Assembly (NCBI GenBank): GCA_023431345.1
Contig: JAEYWK010000194.1
Span: forward strand, 62,001 to 126,000
Reading direction: 5' to 3'
Source: Pseudomonadota bacterium
GTDB taxonomy: Bacteria; Myxococcota_A; Polyangia; Polyangiales; Polyangiaceae
Length of the DNA stretch: 64,000 bases
Below the pieces are notes generated by a model, which worked only from the letters and a program-made list of their open reading frames with translations, was not told where the DNA came from and did no database searches. The position numbers and the translations under genes were made by a program. Of this stretch, positions 17,898 to 25,800 are shown piece by piece; positions within the stretch are counted from its first letter, which is position 1, and every line of letters starts with the position of its first letter.

Positions 17898-19663
17898 CCC
17901 GGCTGCCCATCACGCTCGCGCTCCAGCGTGAACGACAGCGTCGTACCCCGGTTCAGCTGGCTCTGAACCGAGACCACGCCGCCCATGGCTTCGACCAAGT
18001 GTTTCACGATCGAGAGGCCCAGCCCCGTGCCGCCCACCTCCCGCGAGCGCCCCGCGTCGACGCGGTAGAAGCGCTCGAAGATGCGCGGCAGGTGGCGCTC
18101 GTCGATACCGGGGCCGTCGTCGGCGACGCTGACGGTGACGCCGGCTCCAGTCGCCGCTACGTCGATGCCAATGTGCGCGCCAGGACCACAATACTTGACC
18201 GCGTTGTCGATCAGGTTCGTGAGCACGTGCTCGAGCGCGCGGCGGTCCGCCCGCACCTTGGGGAGCTCACCCGAGCGGAGCTCCTCTAGCGCCAGGCCTT
18301 TCTCGCTGGCGCGCTCGCGGAACAGACCGAGCACCTGAGAAAATACCGGGCGGAGCTCGATCGACTCGATGCTGAGCCGGAAGCCGCGCGCTTCGATGCG
18401 TGACAAGTCGAGCAGGTCTTCGACCAGGGCGTGCAGGCGCTGCGCGTTGCGATCGATGATGCCGATGAACGCGCGCGACGCGGCCGGGTCGGCGGCGGCG
18501 CCGTCGATCAGCGTCTCGGCGGCCGAGCGAATGGCCGTCACGGGCGTGCGCAGCTCGTGCGACACGTTGGCCACGAAGTCGCGCCGCATCGACTCGAGCC
18601 GGCGCATCTCGGTTACGTCCACGAAGACGGCCACGAACTGCTGTTCGTCGCCGGGCATGCGCGCAACGCGGGCCAGCAGCCGGCGAGGCTTGATGGTCCC
18701 GACCTCGACCTCTCGCGTGGTCGGCTCGTCGTCCTCGCTGGCGGCGTCGAATAGATCCCGCAGCTCCGCGTTGCGCACGACCTCCAGCAGCGGACGCCCC
18801 CGCGCGTCGCTCGGCAGCAGTAACATCTCGCGCAGGGCCGGGTTCAGGATCAGAATTCGACGCGCCCCATCGAGCAACAGCACGCCTTCTTGCATGCCCT
18901 CGAGGATGCCCAGCATGCGGTCACGCTCGCCGCGCAGCTCTTTGAGCGAGCTCGACAAGCCGCGCGCCAGCTTGTCGAGCGTGCGACCTAGGTCGGAGAG
19001 CGGGTCGTCACCGTCCAGGCCCGAGCGAGCCTCCAGATCACCGGCGGCCAAACGGCGAGCCGTCTCGTTCAAGGCGGATAGCCCGCGCGCGGTGGAGCGC
19101 GCCAGCAAAGCAGAAATGAGCAGCAGCAGCGCGAGCAGCAGCGCCGACGCGACCAGCGCCGTGGCGTCGAAGCGAGCCAGCGATTCGTCGACGTGCAAGA
19201 GCGGTACGCCGAGCCGCGCGACCGCGTCGGAGCCTTCGGCGGTCCGAAAGCGCGCCGCGCTGTAGAGCGTTCGCCCCTCGACCACGAAGCCTGCTCGCGC
19301 CGCCCCGCGAGCACCCGCCAACGCGGCGACGAAGTCGGGCTCGCGGCTACGCGTGAGCGCAGCCGGCGCGCCCGCGGAGCTGGCGAGCGCCGCGCCGTCG
19401 GCCCCCAGCAGCTCGACCGAGCCCCCTGCCTCACGCGCGAGCTCTCGCGCCAGCCGCGCGAGCCCCGGCGCGTCGAGCAGCGACGGTCGCTGCGCCTCCG
19501 CCAACGCCGCCATCAGCTGCGTCCTCGACGTGAGCCCTCGCTCGAGGTTCGTCATCAAGTGCGCTTCGAAAGCGGGGCGAGCCTGAGTCTCGACGATGAC
19601 CGCGGCGCCGAGCACGATTCCGATCGAGAGCGCGAGCAAGCGAACGCGGAGACCTAGCCTCAA
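17879..19663 (-). CDS. phoR: Phosphate-regulon sensor histidine kinase PhoR
   Basis: 594 residues. One helix at 8-25, a periplasmic sensor of about 140 residues, a second helix near 170-190, HAMP, a PAS-like domain (ILEGMQEGVLLLDGARRILI), HisKA with VSHELRTP (His369) and a complete HATPase: NLIDNAVKYC, DDGPGIDERHLPRIFERFYR, GGTGLGLSIVKHL. The periplasmic domain is longer than in E. coli PhoR, which has almost none, and fits the larger kinases of Gram-positives and myxobacteria. Its ATG overlaps the phoB stop by 4 bases. It probably phosphorylates both PhoB-like regulators beside it. Confidence 0.93.
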   Translation of the reverse strand: MRLGLRVRLLALSIGIVLGAAVIVETQARPAFEAHLMTNLERGLTSRTQLMAALAEAQRPSLLDAPGLARLARELAREAGGSVELLGADGAALASSAGAPAALTRSREPDFVAALAGARGAARAGFVVEGRTLYSAARFRTAEGSDAVARLGVPLLHVDESLARFDATALVASALLLALLLLISALLARSTARGLSALNETARRLAAGDLEARSGLDGDDPLSDLGRTLDKLARGLSSSLKELRGERDRMLGILEGMQEGVLLLDGARRILILNPALREMLLLPSDARGRPLLEVVRNAELRDLFDAASEDDEPTTREVEVGTIKPRRLLARVARMPGDEQQFVAVFVDVTEMRRLESMRRDFVANVSHELRTPVTAIRSAAETLIDGAAADPAASRAFIGIIDRNAQRLHALVEDLLDLSRIEARGFRLSIESIELRPVFSQVLGLFRERASEKGLALEELRSGELPKVRADRRALEHVLTNLIDNAVKYCGPGAHIGIDVAATGAGVTVSVADDGPGIDERHLPRIFERFYRVDAGRSREVGGTGLGLSIVKHLVEAMGGVVSVQSQLNRGTTLSFTLERERDGQPGYSTSR

Positions 19664-20358
19664 GTCGTTGCCTCGCCCGGCGAACCGACGAAGCGGTACC
19701 CGACGCCGCGCACCGTCTCGACGTAGTCGCGCGCGGCCTCGAGCTTCTCGCGCAGGCGCTTGACGTGCGTGTCGACCGTGCGCGTCGTGATATCGGCTTG
19801 GATGCCCCAGACGTCGTCGAGCAGCGCGCTGCGCGACTGCACACGGTTCCTTCGATCGTAGAGCGTCACGAGCAGGCGAAACTCGAGCGCGGTCAGCTCG
19901 ATCTCGACCGCCTCGACCCAGACGCGGTGCGCTCCGCGGTCGATGCGCAGCACGCCGAACTCGATGTTGGCGTCCGTCTCGACCGGCGCCTTGCCGCGGC
20001 GCAAGATGGCCTGAATGCGCAGAGACAGCTCCCGCATGCTGAAGGGCTTGACCACGTAGTCGTCGGCGCCGAGCTCGAAGCCGACGACGCGATCGATCTC
20101 CTCACCGCGCGCCGTGAGCATCACGATCGGCACGCTGCGGGTGCCGGCCGCTTCCTTCAGCTGCTTGCACACCTCCGTTCCGCTCAAGTCCGGCAGCATC
20201 AAGTCGAGCAGGATCAGGTCGGGGTGCAGCTCTTTACCGAGGCGCAAGCCGTCGCGCCCGGAGCGGGTCGCCGTCACGTCGTGCCCCGCCTGTCGCAGGT
20301 TGTATTCGAGGACGGAGAGAATGTCCTGCTCGTCTTCGATAATCAGAATTCGTGACAT
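19660..20358 (-). CDS. phoB: PhoB-type response regulator (copy 1, coupled to phoR)
   Basis: 232 residues. The receiver domain has the acidic pair in IEDEQD, the phospho-acceptor in LILLDLMLPD (about Asp53) and Lys in VKPFSM. The winged-helix DNA-binding domain has the OmpR/PhoB ending RTVDTHVKRLREKLEAARD and VRGVGYRF. It is encoded directly before phoR with a 4-base ATGA overlap. A strong Pho box lies 27 bases before its start, so the pair is probably autoregulated. It is the best candidate for the PhoB that activates pst and the Ton genes. Confidence 0.94.
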   Translation of the reverse strand: MSRILIIEDEQDILSVLEYNLRQAGHDVTATRSGRDGLRLGKELHPDLILLDLMLPDLSGTEVCKQLKEAAGTRSVPIVMLTARGEEIDRVVGFELGADDYVVKPFSMRELSLRIQAILRRGKAPVETDANIEFGVLRIDRGAHRVWVEAVEIELTALEFRLLVTLYDRRNRVQSRSALLDDVWGIQADITTRTVDTHVKRLREKLEAARDYVETVRGVGYRFVGSPGEATT

Positions 20359-20384
20359 ACGGGGCTTCTGGCTATCGGTCGCTT

Positions 20385-20402
20385 GTGACGGTTCGGTGAC
20401 AA
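20385..20402 (-). promoter_or_regulatory. Pho box upstream of phoB copy 1
   Basis: The minus strand reads TTGTCAC-CGAA-CCGTCAC, a near-consensus 7-4-7 direct repeat in the correct orientation, 27 bases before the start codon. Confidence 0.85.
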
Positions 20403-20405
20403 TCA

Positions 20406-20417
20406 GGTAGTACTACC
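20406..20417. promoter_or_regulatory. Perfect 12-base palindrome next to Pho box
   Basis: GGTAGTACTACC is perfectly self-complementary and lies 4 bases upstream of the phoB copy 1 Pho box (with respect to that gene). It could be a site for a second, dimeric regulator. Confidence 0.35.
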
Positions 20418-20514
20418 GCGTCACCTACCCGGCAACAGGCCCTCCGGGGCTACTCGAGGCGCGCGGCGGCACCAGCCCACGCTCTTTCTGCCTCGGCCAA
20501 TAGCAAAAAGCCGC

Positions 20515-20542
20515 GACCTTGGACCGCCCCAAGTCTTTTTTT
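20515..20542. terminator. Likely terminator after phoB copy 2
   Basis: On the plus strand GACCTTGG and CCAAGTC pair around a 6-base loop, followed by seven T. On the minus strand the same stem is followed shortly by TTTTT. It stands 30 bases after the end of phoB copy 2 and would separate it from phoB copy 1. Confidence 0.5.
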
Positions 20543-20570
20543 CATGTCTCATGCCACGCGCGGCTCAGCC

Positions 20571-21284
20571 TCACTCCCCGCACCCTGAGCAAGCTGCCGC
20601 TCGTGACACGTCCGCGAAGCGATAGCCTACGCCGCGCACCGTCTCGATGTAGTCGCGCGCGGCTCCGAGCTTTTCGCGTAAGCGCTTGATGTGGGCGTCG
20701 ACAGTGCGCGTGGAAATCTGCGCCTCGATGCCCCACACGTGATTGAGCAGAGATTCGCGCGGCTGGACGCGGCTCTTGCGATCGTAGAGCGCCAAGAGAA
20801 GCTTGAGCTCGAGCGCCGTCAGCTTTACTTCCTCTGATTCGACCCAGACGCGGTGGGCGGAGCGATCGACGCGCAGGCAACCGAGCTCGATCGTCGCCGC
20901 TTCGGCGGGGGTCGTCAGCTTGCGGCGCAGCACCGCCCGCACCCGCAGCACCACCTCTCGGACGCTGAACGGCTTGGTGATGTAGTCGTCGGCGCCCAGC
21001 TCGAAGCCGACGACTCGATCGATCTCCTCGCTGCGGGCGGTGAGCATCACCACGGGCAAGGCGCGCGTTTGCGGATTGTCCTTGATGGCTCTGCACACTT
21101 CCGTGCCCGGTATGTCCGGCAGCATCAGATCCAAAATCACGAGCTCCGGGCTCTCCTCGCGCACCAGGCGCAGCCCCTCGAGCCCACGCGCAGCGGCCGA
21201 GACCTCGTGACCGGCCAGGCGGAGGTTGTAGTCGAGAACCCGACGGATATCGGGCTCGTCTTCGATGACCAAGATGCGCGACAT
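20571..21284 (-). CDS. PhoB-type response regulator (copy 2, paralogue)
   Basis: 237 residues, clearly a paralogue of the neighbouring PhoB. Receiver: IEDEPD, LVILDLMLPD, TKPFSV. DNA-binding domain: RTVDAHIKRLREKLGAARD and VRGVGYRF, nearly the same recognition helix as copy 1. The C-terminal tail CSGCGE is extra. It has its own Pho box 40 bases before the start and a likely terminator after it, so it is a separate transcription unit without its own kinase. Overlapping DNA targets are expected from the conserved recognition helix. Its role (redundant, dosage or modified response) is unknown. Confidence 0.92.
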   Translation of the reverse strand: MSRILVIEDEPDIRRVLDYNLRLAGHEVSAAARGLEGLRLVREESPELVILDLMLPDIPGTEVCRAIKDNPQTRALPVVMLTARSEEIDRVVGFELGADDYITKPFSVREVVLRVRAVLRRKLTTPAEAATIELGCLRVDRSAHRVWVESEEVKLTALELKLLLALYDRKSRVQPRESLLNHVWGIEAQISTRTVDAHIKRLREKLGAARDYIETVRGVGYRFADVSRAAACSGCGE

Positions 21285-21323
21285 GGACCGGTGCGGGACG
21301 AGCGAAACCGATAGTGAGGCCGT

Positions 21324-21341
21324 GTGACCGCGGCGTGACGA
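21324..21341 (-). promoter_or_regulatory. Pho box upstream of phoB copy 2
   Basis: The minus strand reads TCGTCAC-GCCG-CGGTCAC, a 7-4-7 repeat in correct orientation. A further GTGAGGC (plus-strand sense) lies 10 bases away at 21314, possibly a third half-site slightly out of phase. Confidence 0.78.
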
Positions 21342-21463
21342 CCTCGTGCCAGCTTGCGGAGATCACGGGCGGCTCGGCGAGCCGGCGGCGGCAGTCACGG
21401 GCAGTTTTCGCTCGCGCCACAGGGCCGTCACGGCTCCCCTGCAAGCTCGGGCCTACCCACACC

Positions 21464-22222
21464 TTGGCCCTCGAGAGCTGGAGCAAAAAACGAACCGACG
21501 TACAGAGGCTGAAGCGCCTCGCGCTCGGTGGCAGCGTCAGCGCCGCGGCGCTGGCGGGAATCATGGTCTATCTCGTCGTGACCTCCGCGAACGCGGAGGC
21601 CGACGAAGTAGAAGAGGAGACGAAGGTCATCGAGGTGCAGCTCACCGAAGAGCCGGAACCGGAGCCCGCGCCCGAGCCGCTACCACCCCCGCCCGCTGAG
21701 CCGAAGCCCCAGCCACCCAGTCCCGGCCCACGGCTGCCGAAGCTCGACACGCCCACCGCCATCTCGGACGAGCGGCTGCAAGAGAAGGAAGCACAGTCGG
21801 CCTCTACGGACGGGGACCCGTACGAGAAGCGCGGAGGCGATGGCTCGCCGGGGCCCGAGCGGGCCGTCGTGGAGGCGCCCCCGCCGCCCCCACCTCCCCC
21901 GCCGCCGGTCTTGCGAACCGTGAAGAAGCCGGTGCCGGTCTCGGAGGGGATGACGCCGCCAGAGCCGATCGTGAAGTTGGTAAAGCCCGAGTACCCGGCG
22001 GACGCGAAAGCAGCCGGCCTCGAGGGCACGGTGGTCGTCCGCTACGTGGTGAGCGAGCACGGCGAGGTCACCGAGGCGCGCGCCATGAAAGGCCCGCCCG
22101 AGCTTTACGCGGTGTGCGTCGTTGCCGTCAAAGCCATGCGCTTCAAGCCCGCGCTCGACGCGGAAGGCCGGCCCGCCATGGTCATCCGCTACATGAAGTT
22201 CCCGTTCAAGCTGCGTACCTAG
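21464..22222 (+). CDS. tonB: TonB energy-transducing protein
   Basis: The reading frame is open from 21314 (GTG), but that start overlaps the Pho box of the divergent phoB copy 2. The TTG at 21464 gives a short basic N terminus (SKKR) before a single helix (ALGGSVSAAALAGIMVYLVV), as in TonB. A long Pro/Glu-rich stalk follows, including a run of eleven prolines near the middle. The C-terminal TonB domain starts near VKPEYPADAKAAGLEGTVVV and ends MRFKPALDAEGRPAM. It sits before exbB and two exbD genes, completing a Ton motor. The start codon is uncertain and no clear ribosome site was found. Confidence 0.88.
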   Translation: MALESWSKKRTDVQRLKRLALGGSVSAAALAGIMVYLVVTSANAEADEVEEETKVIEVQLTEEPEPEPAPEPLPPPPAEPKPQPPSPGPRLPKLDTPTAISDERLQEKEAQSASTDGDPYEKRGGDGSPGPERAVVEAPPPPPPPPPPVLRTVKKPVPVSEGMTPPEPIVKLVKPEYPADAKAAGLEGTVVVRYVVSEHGEVTEARAMKGPPELYAVCVVAVKAMRFKPALDAEGRPAMVIRYMKFPFKLRT

Positions 22223-22252
22223 CTTGACGCTTGACTCGAGTTGGAGAGCTAA

Positions 22253-22954
22253 ATGAGTTTCAATTTTGCTGAGATTTGGGCGCACATGCCGCTCATTGGT
22301 AAGTTCATCGCGCTGGGTCTGTTCATGATGATGGTGTCGTTCATCGGCGTCACCTTCGAGCGACTGCTCGCGTTCTCACGCTCCGCCAAAGAGTCGCGCG
22401 CGTTCGCGGTGCAGGCCGGGAAGATGCTCGAAGAGTGGCGGATCGAGGAGCTCATCCCGCTGGCGGACAAGTTCAGGGGCTCGACGCTGGCCAAGCTGTT
22501 TGGTCCGATCGTCCGTCGCTACATCGACGCTTGCGACGACCTCGGCGACGGCAGCTTGTCGCCGGCGCAGCTCGCGCGCAACGAAGCCGAACGACGGCGG
22601 GAAGCCATCGGGGAAGAGCTGCGTCGTGGGATGAACGTGATCGCTACCGTCGGCTCCCTTGCACCGTTCGTCGGTCTCCTCGGCACCGTCGTCGGCATCA
22701 TCGGCGCCTTCCAGGGCATCGGGGCGGCCGGCAGCGCCGGAATCGCGCCCGTCATGCGCGGCATCTCGGAGGCGCTGATTGAGACCGCGTTCGGGCTGTT
22801 GGTCGCCATCCCTGCCGTCATCGCCTTCAACCATCTGAACGCGCGTATCTCGACCATCGAGACGGCCCTGGCGCGCGCGGCGGGCGAGCTGCTCGACGAG
22901 CTGGAGAATCGCCCGGCGCGCAGCAGCTCCGAGCGCGAGAAGCGCGCCGCCTGA
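22253..22954 (+). CDS. exbB: ExbB/TolQ/MotA-type proton channel subunit
   Basis: 233 residues with three helices, the last two conserved in the MotA/TolQ/ExbB family: IATVGSLAPFVGLLGTVVGI (about 125-144) and the long helix containing ALIETAFGLLVAIPAVIAFN. A GGAGAG ribosome site precedes the ATG. The gene follows tonB by 30 bases. With ExbD it uses proton motive force to energise TonB. Confidence 0.93.
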   Translation: MSFNFAEIWAHMPLIGKFIALGLFMMMVSFIGVTFERLLAFSRSAKESRAFAVQAGKMLEEWRIEELIPLADKFRGSTLAKLFGPIVRRYIDACDDLGDGSLSPAQLARNEAERRREAIGEELRRGMNVIATVGSLAPFVGLLGTVVGIIGAFQGIGAAGSAGIAPVMRGISEALIETAFGLLVAIPAVIAFNHLNARISTIETALARAAGELLDELENRPARSSSEREKRAA

Positions 22955-22983
22955 CGCTCGGGTTCTAGCCAAGAGAGACTACC

Positions 22984-23433
22984 GTGGGCGCATCAGTCAA
23001 CGCCGGCAAGGCCAAGAAGGGCGTCGCGACGCCCGAGATCAACATCACGCCGCTAGTCGACGTGGTGCTCGTCCTACTCATCATCTTCATGGTGGTGACT
23101 CCCGCTCTGAACGATGGCGCGCAGATCCAGCTACCGAAGGTGATGACTCCCGATCCGAAGACCAAGTACCTCGACCCCATCGAGGTCACGATCGCGCCCG
23201 ATGGCACGACCGTGGTCGACAAGGAGACGATCGCGCTGAGCCAGCTCAAGCGCAAGCTGGTCCAGCTTCATCAGAACGACGCGGAGCGGGCGCTGCTGCT
23301 GAAGAGCGATCAGGGCATGCGCTGGGGCAAGATGCGTGAAATCTTCTTCGACTTGCAGGACATCGGCTTCAAAGGTGTGTTGCTCAAGGTGACGGAGAGG
23401 AAGAGGCCGGGGCAAGCCGGAGACGGAGTCTAG
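22984..23433 (+). CDS. exbD: ExbD/TolR family protein (copy 1)
   Basis: 149 residues from a GTG. N-terminal cytoplasmic segment, then INITPLVDVVLVLLIIFMVV, the ExbD helix with the essential proton-carrying Asp in PLVDVVL, followed by a periplasmic domain. A stretch MRWGKMREIFFDLQDIGFKG matches the ExbD fold. It lies 29 bases after exbB and two bases before the second exbD. Confidence 0.93.
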   Translation: MGASVNAGKAKKGVATPEINITPLVDVVLVLLIIFMVVTPALNDGAQIQLPKVMTPDPKTKYLDPIEVTIAPDGTTVVDKETIALSQLKRKLVQLHQNDAERALLLKSDQGMRWGKMREIFFDLQDIGFKGVLLKVTERKRPGQAGDGV

Positions 23434-23435
23434 CC

Positions 23436-23864
23436 ATGGGCGCTTCCCTCGGCAGTGGGGGCAAGAAAGTAACGTCGACGCCCACCATCAACATCACCCC
23501 ACTGGTCGACGTGGTGCTGGTGGTGCTGATCATCTTCATGATCGTCACGCCGATGGTGACCAAGACTTTCTGGCTCAATCTTCCGCCAAAAGTCGATGAA
23601 CGAGCGCCACCGCCCCCCGGCGACAACAAGCCGATCGTGATGACGGTCGATCAAGCGGGCGTCATCCGCGTCAACGCGACCGTGATCTCGAAAGCGGAGA
23701 TCCGTGAGCGGTTGCCGCGTATGCTGGCGGCCAAAGATCAGAAGGTGCTCTACTTCGACGCAGCCAGCGACGCCAGCTACGCCGCCGCCATCGAGGCCAT
23801 GGATCTGAGCCGCGCCGGCGGGGTGAAATCGATCGCGATCCTGACCAAGACGGTGATGAAATAG
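23436..23864 (+). CDS. exbD: ExbD/TolR family protein (copy 2)
   Basis: 142 residues with the helix INITPLVDVVLVVLIIFMIV and its conserved Asp, then a periplasmic domain ending in GVKSIAILTK. It differs clearly from copy 1 in the periplasmic part (a Pro-rich RAPPPPGDNKP segment), so the two are probably not interchangeable; Ton systems with two ExbD proteins are known in myxobacteria and xanthomonads. A perfect hairpin terminator lies after it. Confidence 0.93.
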   Translation: MGASLGSGGKKVTSTPTINITPLVDVVLVVLIIFMIVTPMVTKTFWLNLPPKVDERAPPPPGDNKPIVMTVDQAGVIRVNATVISKAEIRERLPRMLAAKDQKVLYFDAASDASYAAAIEAMDLSRAGGVKSIAILTKTVMK

Positions 23865-23989
23865 CGAGTGAAGCCCGCTCGACCCAGTGGGCAACCTGGG
23901 AGCGCAATTCGAGCTCGATGGGCTGAAGAGCGGCTGGCTTCACCCGGGGCAGGCGCCCGCTCGGCGCGCTGACATCGAGCCAAAACGAG

Positions 23990-24025
23990 CCAAGCCATCG
24001 CGCCGAGGGAGGCGCGATGGCTTGG
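23990..24025. terminator. Perfect 15-bp hairpin between convergent exbD and lipoprotein genes
   Basis: CCAAGCCATCGCGCC (23990-24004) pairs perfectly with 24011-24025 around a 6-base loop. It sits between two convergent genes and could terminate both; there is no T-run. Confidence 0.7.
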
Positions 24026-24072
24026 GGTGCTGGGGGCAGCTAGCCCGTCCGCTCAGCTCGGCTCGGAAGCGG

Positions 24073-25602
24073 TCACTCGAAAGACCAGTCGACCCATGAG
24101 CCTTCGGCCCAGTTCTCTTCGCCGAACGCCCCTACGAACGTGGCCGAGTCGTCGAAGCCTTCACCGGGAGTCGCACCTTCGACGGGAGTCGTCGGCGGCG
24201 TGGGCACGTCGGCGTAGCAGTCGAAGCCTTCGGGGGCGGCGTCGCCGAGCGAGTTCGCATGCGCGGCGGTGCGCAGCCACGCGCTCTCATCGAATCCGCT
24301 GTCGTTGTCGGTCTCGGCGTCGTTGCCGCCATCGGCGCTGACTTGGCCGAAGAATAGACTGCTGTTCCAATCCACCAACGGAGCAGCCGCAGTGCCGTTG
24401 GCGAAGGTCGTGTCGACGCCAAAGTCCCAACCTGTGACGATGGCGTTGGAGATGGAGGTGCCGGCGACCAGGTTGCTGCGCAGCGCGGCGCCGAAGCTGA
24501 CCGCGCTACCCGCCTGGTTCAGACCGCAGAGCGTGATGTTCGAGGCCATCGGCCTCGAACGCGTGCTCTCGTCGGCGTCGGGCTTCGGTTTGTTGCCGTC
24601 CCACTCGAAGCCCCGCGGATCGCTGGAGGTGCCTTCGACGAGGTTGCGGCCGAACAGAAACTGTAGATTACCGCGGAAGCCCTCGTCCGTGTCGAACATA
24701 TCATCGCCCGAGTTCTGGCAAATGAGGTGGTGCGCGTTCACGGTGCCGCCAAACCATTCGAAGCAGTCATCCTGCTGATCCTTGACCATGACGTGGTGGA
24801 TCTTGGTACCGCGACCGACGCCGGCCATGCTGAGACCGTTGATCTCTTTCCCCGTCACGATGATGTCGCCGCCGAACTCGATGCGCACGTAGGCGAACTC
24901 GCCGCTGCTGTCGTCCGCGTCGTCACCGCCGAACCGCGAGCGCGTCTCCGTCGCGGGCATACCCTCGAAGTTGCGCTCCGTGCCCGCCTCAGCGTCGGGC
25001 GCGATGGGTGCGCTCCCCAAGAGCACGACGCCACCCCACGGCGCGCCAGCCTCGAACCGGTGGCTCTCCGTCGTGAAGACGATCGGCGCGTCGGGCTTTC
25101 CTACCGCGTTGATCTTGGCTCCTCGTGGGACGAACAGCGAGCCGGCGCCGGGCGTCGGGGTCGCTTCGATCAGCGTGCACGGCTCGATGGTCAGCGTCTG
25201 GCCTTCCATGACGAAGTAGCGACCGTCGAGCTTCCACACCGTGTCGGACGTCAAGGTGTCGACCGTGATGTTGCCGTCGGCATCGACGGGGATCGATTTG
25301 ACGCCGCCGGGACGGTCGGCGTACACATCTTCACACGCGGGCTCGTCGGGGCCATTGCCGCCGGCGTTGGTGCCGCCGTCGGTCGGAGCGTCGCCGCCCT
25401 CGGATTTCGTGCCGGCCGTGTTCTTGGTGCCGGCCGTGTTGCCCGCGCCGCCCTTGCCACCGCTCGGCGTGCCACCGTCGCCCGTTTCGTTGCCGGCAGT
25501 GCCAGCGGTCGGCGCCCCGGGGTTATCGTCGTCGTCACCGCAACCAGCCGTGAAGATCGTAGTCAAGATCGAGGCAGCAGCCACTATCGAAAGCTTCTTC
25601 AT
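24073..25602 (-). CDS. Beta-helix-type lipoprotein partner of a TonB-dependent receptor
   Basis: 509 residues. The signal ends in FTAGC (lipobox) followed by DDDD and a Gly/Thr-rich linker to about residue 85. The mature domain contains repeated short strands and motifs such as GRYFVMEGQTLTIEPCTLIE and FVPRGAKINAVGKPDAPIVF, typical of a secreted right-handed beta-helix family found beside TonB-dependent receptors in Bacteroidetes and Proteobacteria. An AGGAGG ribosome site precedes the ATG. It follows the receptor by 198 bases on the same strand and lacks its own Pho box, so read-through from the receptor promoter is likely. Ligand unknown. Confidence 0.82.
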   Translation of the reverse strand: MKKLSIVAAASILTTIFTAGCGDDDDNPGAPTAGTAGNETGDGGTPSGGKGGAGNTAGTKNTAGTKSEGGDAPTDGGTNAGGNGPDEPACEDVYADRPGGVKSIPVDADGNITVDTLTSDTVWKLDGRYFVMEGQTLTIEPCTLIEATPTPGAGSLFVPRGAKINAVGKPDAPIVFTTESHRFEAGAPWGGVVLLGSAPIAPDAEAGTERNFEGMPATETRSRFGGDDADDSSGEFAYVRIEFGGDIIVTGKEINGLSMAGVGRGTKIHHVMVKDQQDDCFEWFGGTVNAHHLICQNSGDDMFDTDEGFRGNLQFLFGRNLVEGTSSDPRGFEWDGNKPKPDADESTRSRPMASNITLCGLNQAGSAVSFGAALRSNLVAGTSISNAIVTGWDFGVDTTFANGTAAAPLVDWNSSLFFGQVSADGGNDAETDNDSGFDESAWLRTAAHANSLGDAAPEGFDCYADVPTPPTTPVEGATPGEGFDDSATFVGAFGEENWAEGSWVDWSFE

Positions 25603-25800
25603 CTATCCTCCTAATGAGGCCGAAACTGTGGCGCTGACGTGTGGCAGATGGGCGCGCGCCGTGTAACGTTCGAGTGTCGGACGCAGCTGCGATTCGCCCA
25701 TATCGCACGCAGGGTCGCGCATCGAAGCGCGACGCGCTCCGGTCGGGCGGCGCGTGACGAGCGAGCGGGCGGCGCGCAGCGACACGACGGTGCCCCGGCA

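Noticed and set aside
23887..24099. Plus-strand frame of 70 codons after exbD copy 2
   Set aside because: It runs through a perfect terminator hairpin, has no ribosome site and no conserved content.
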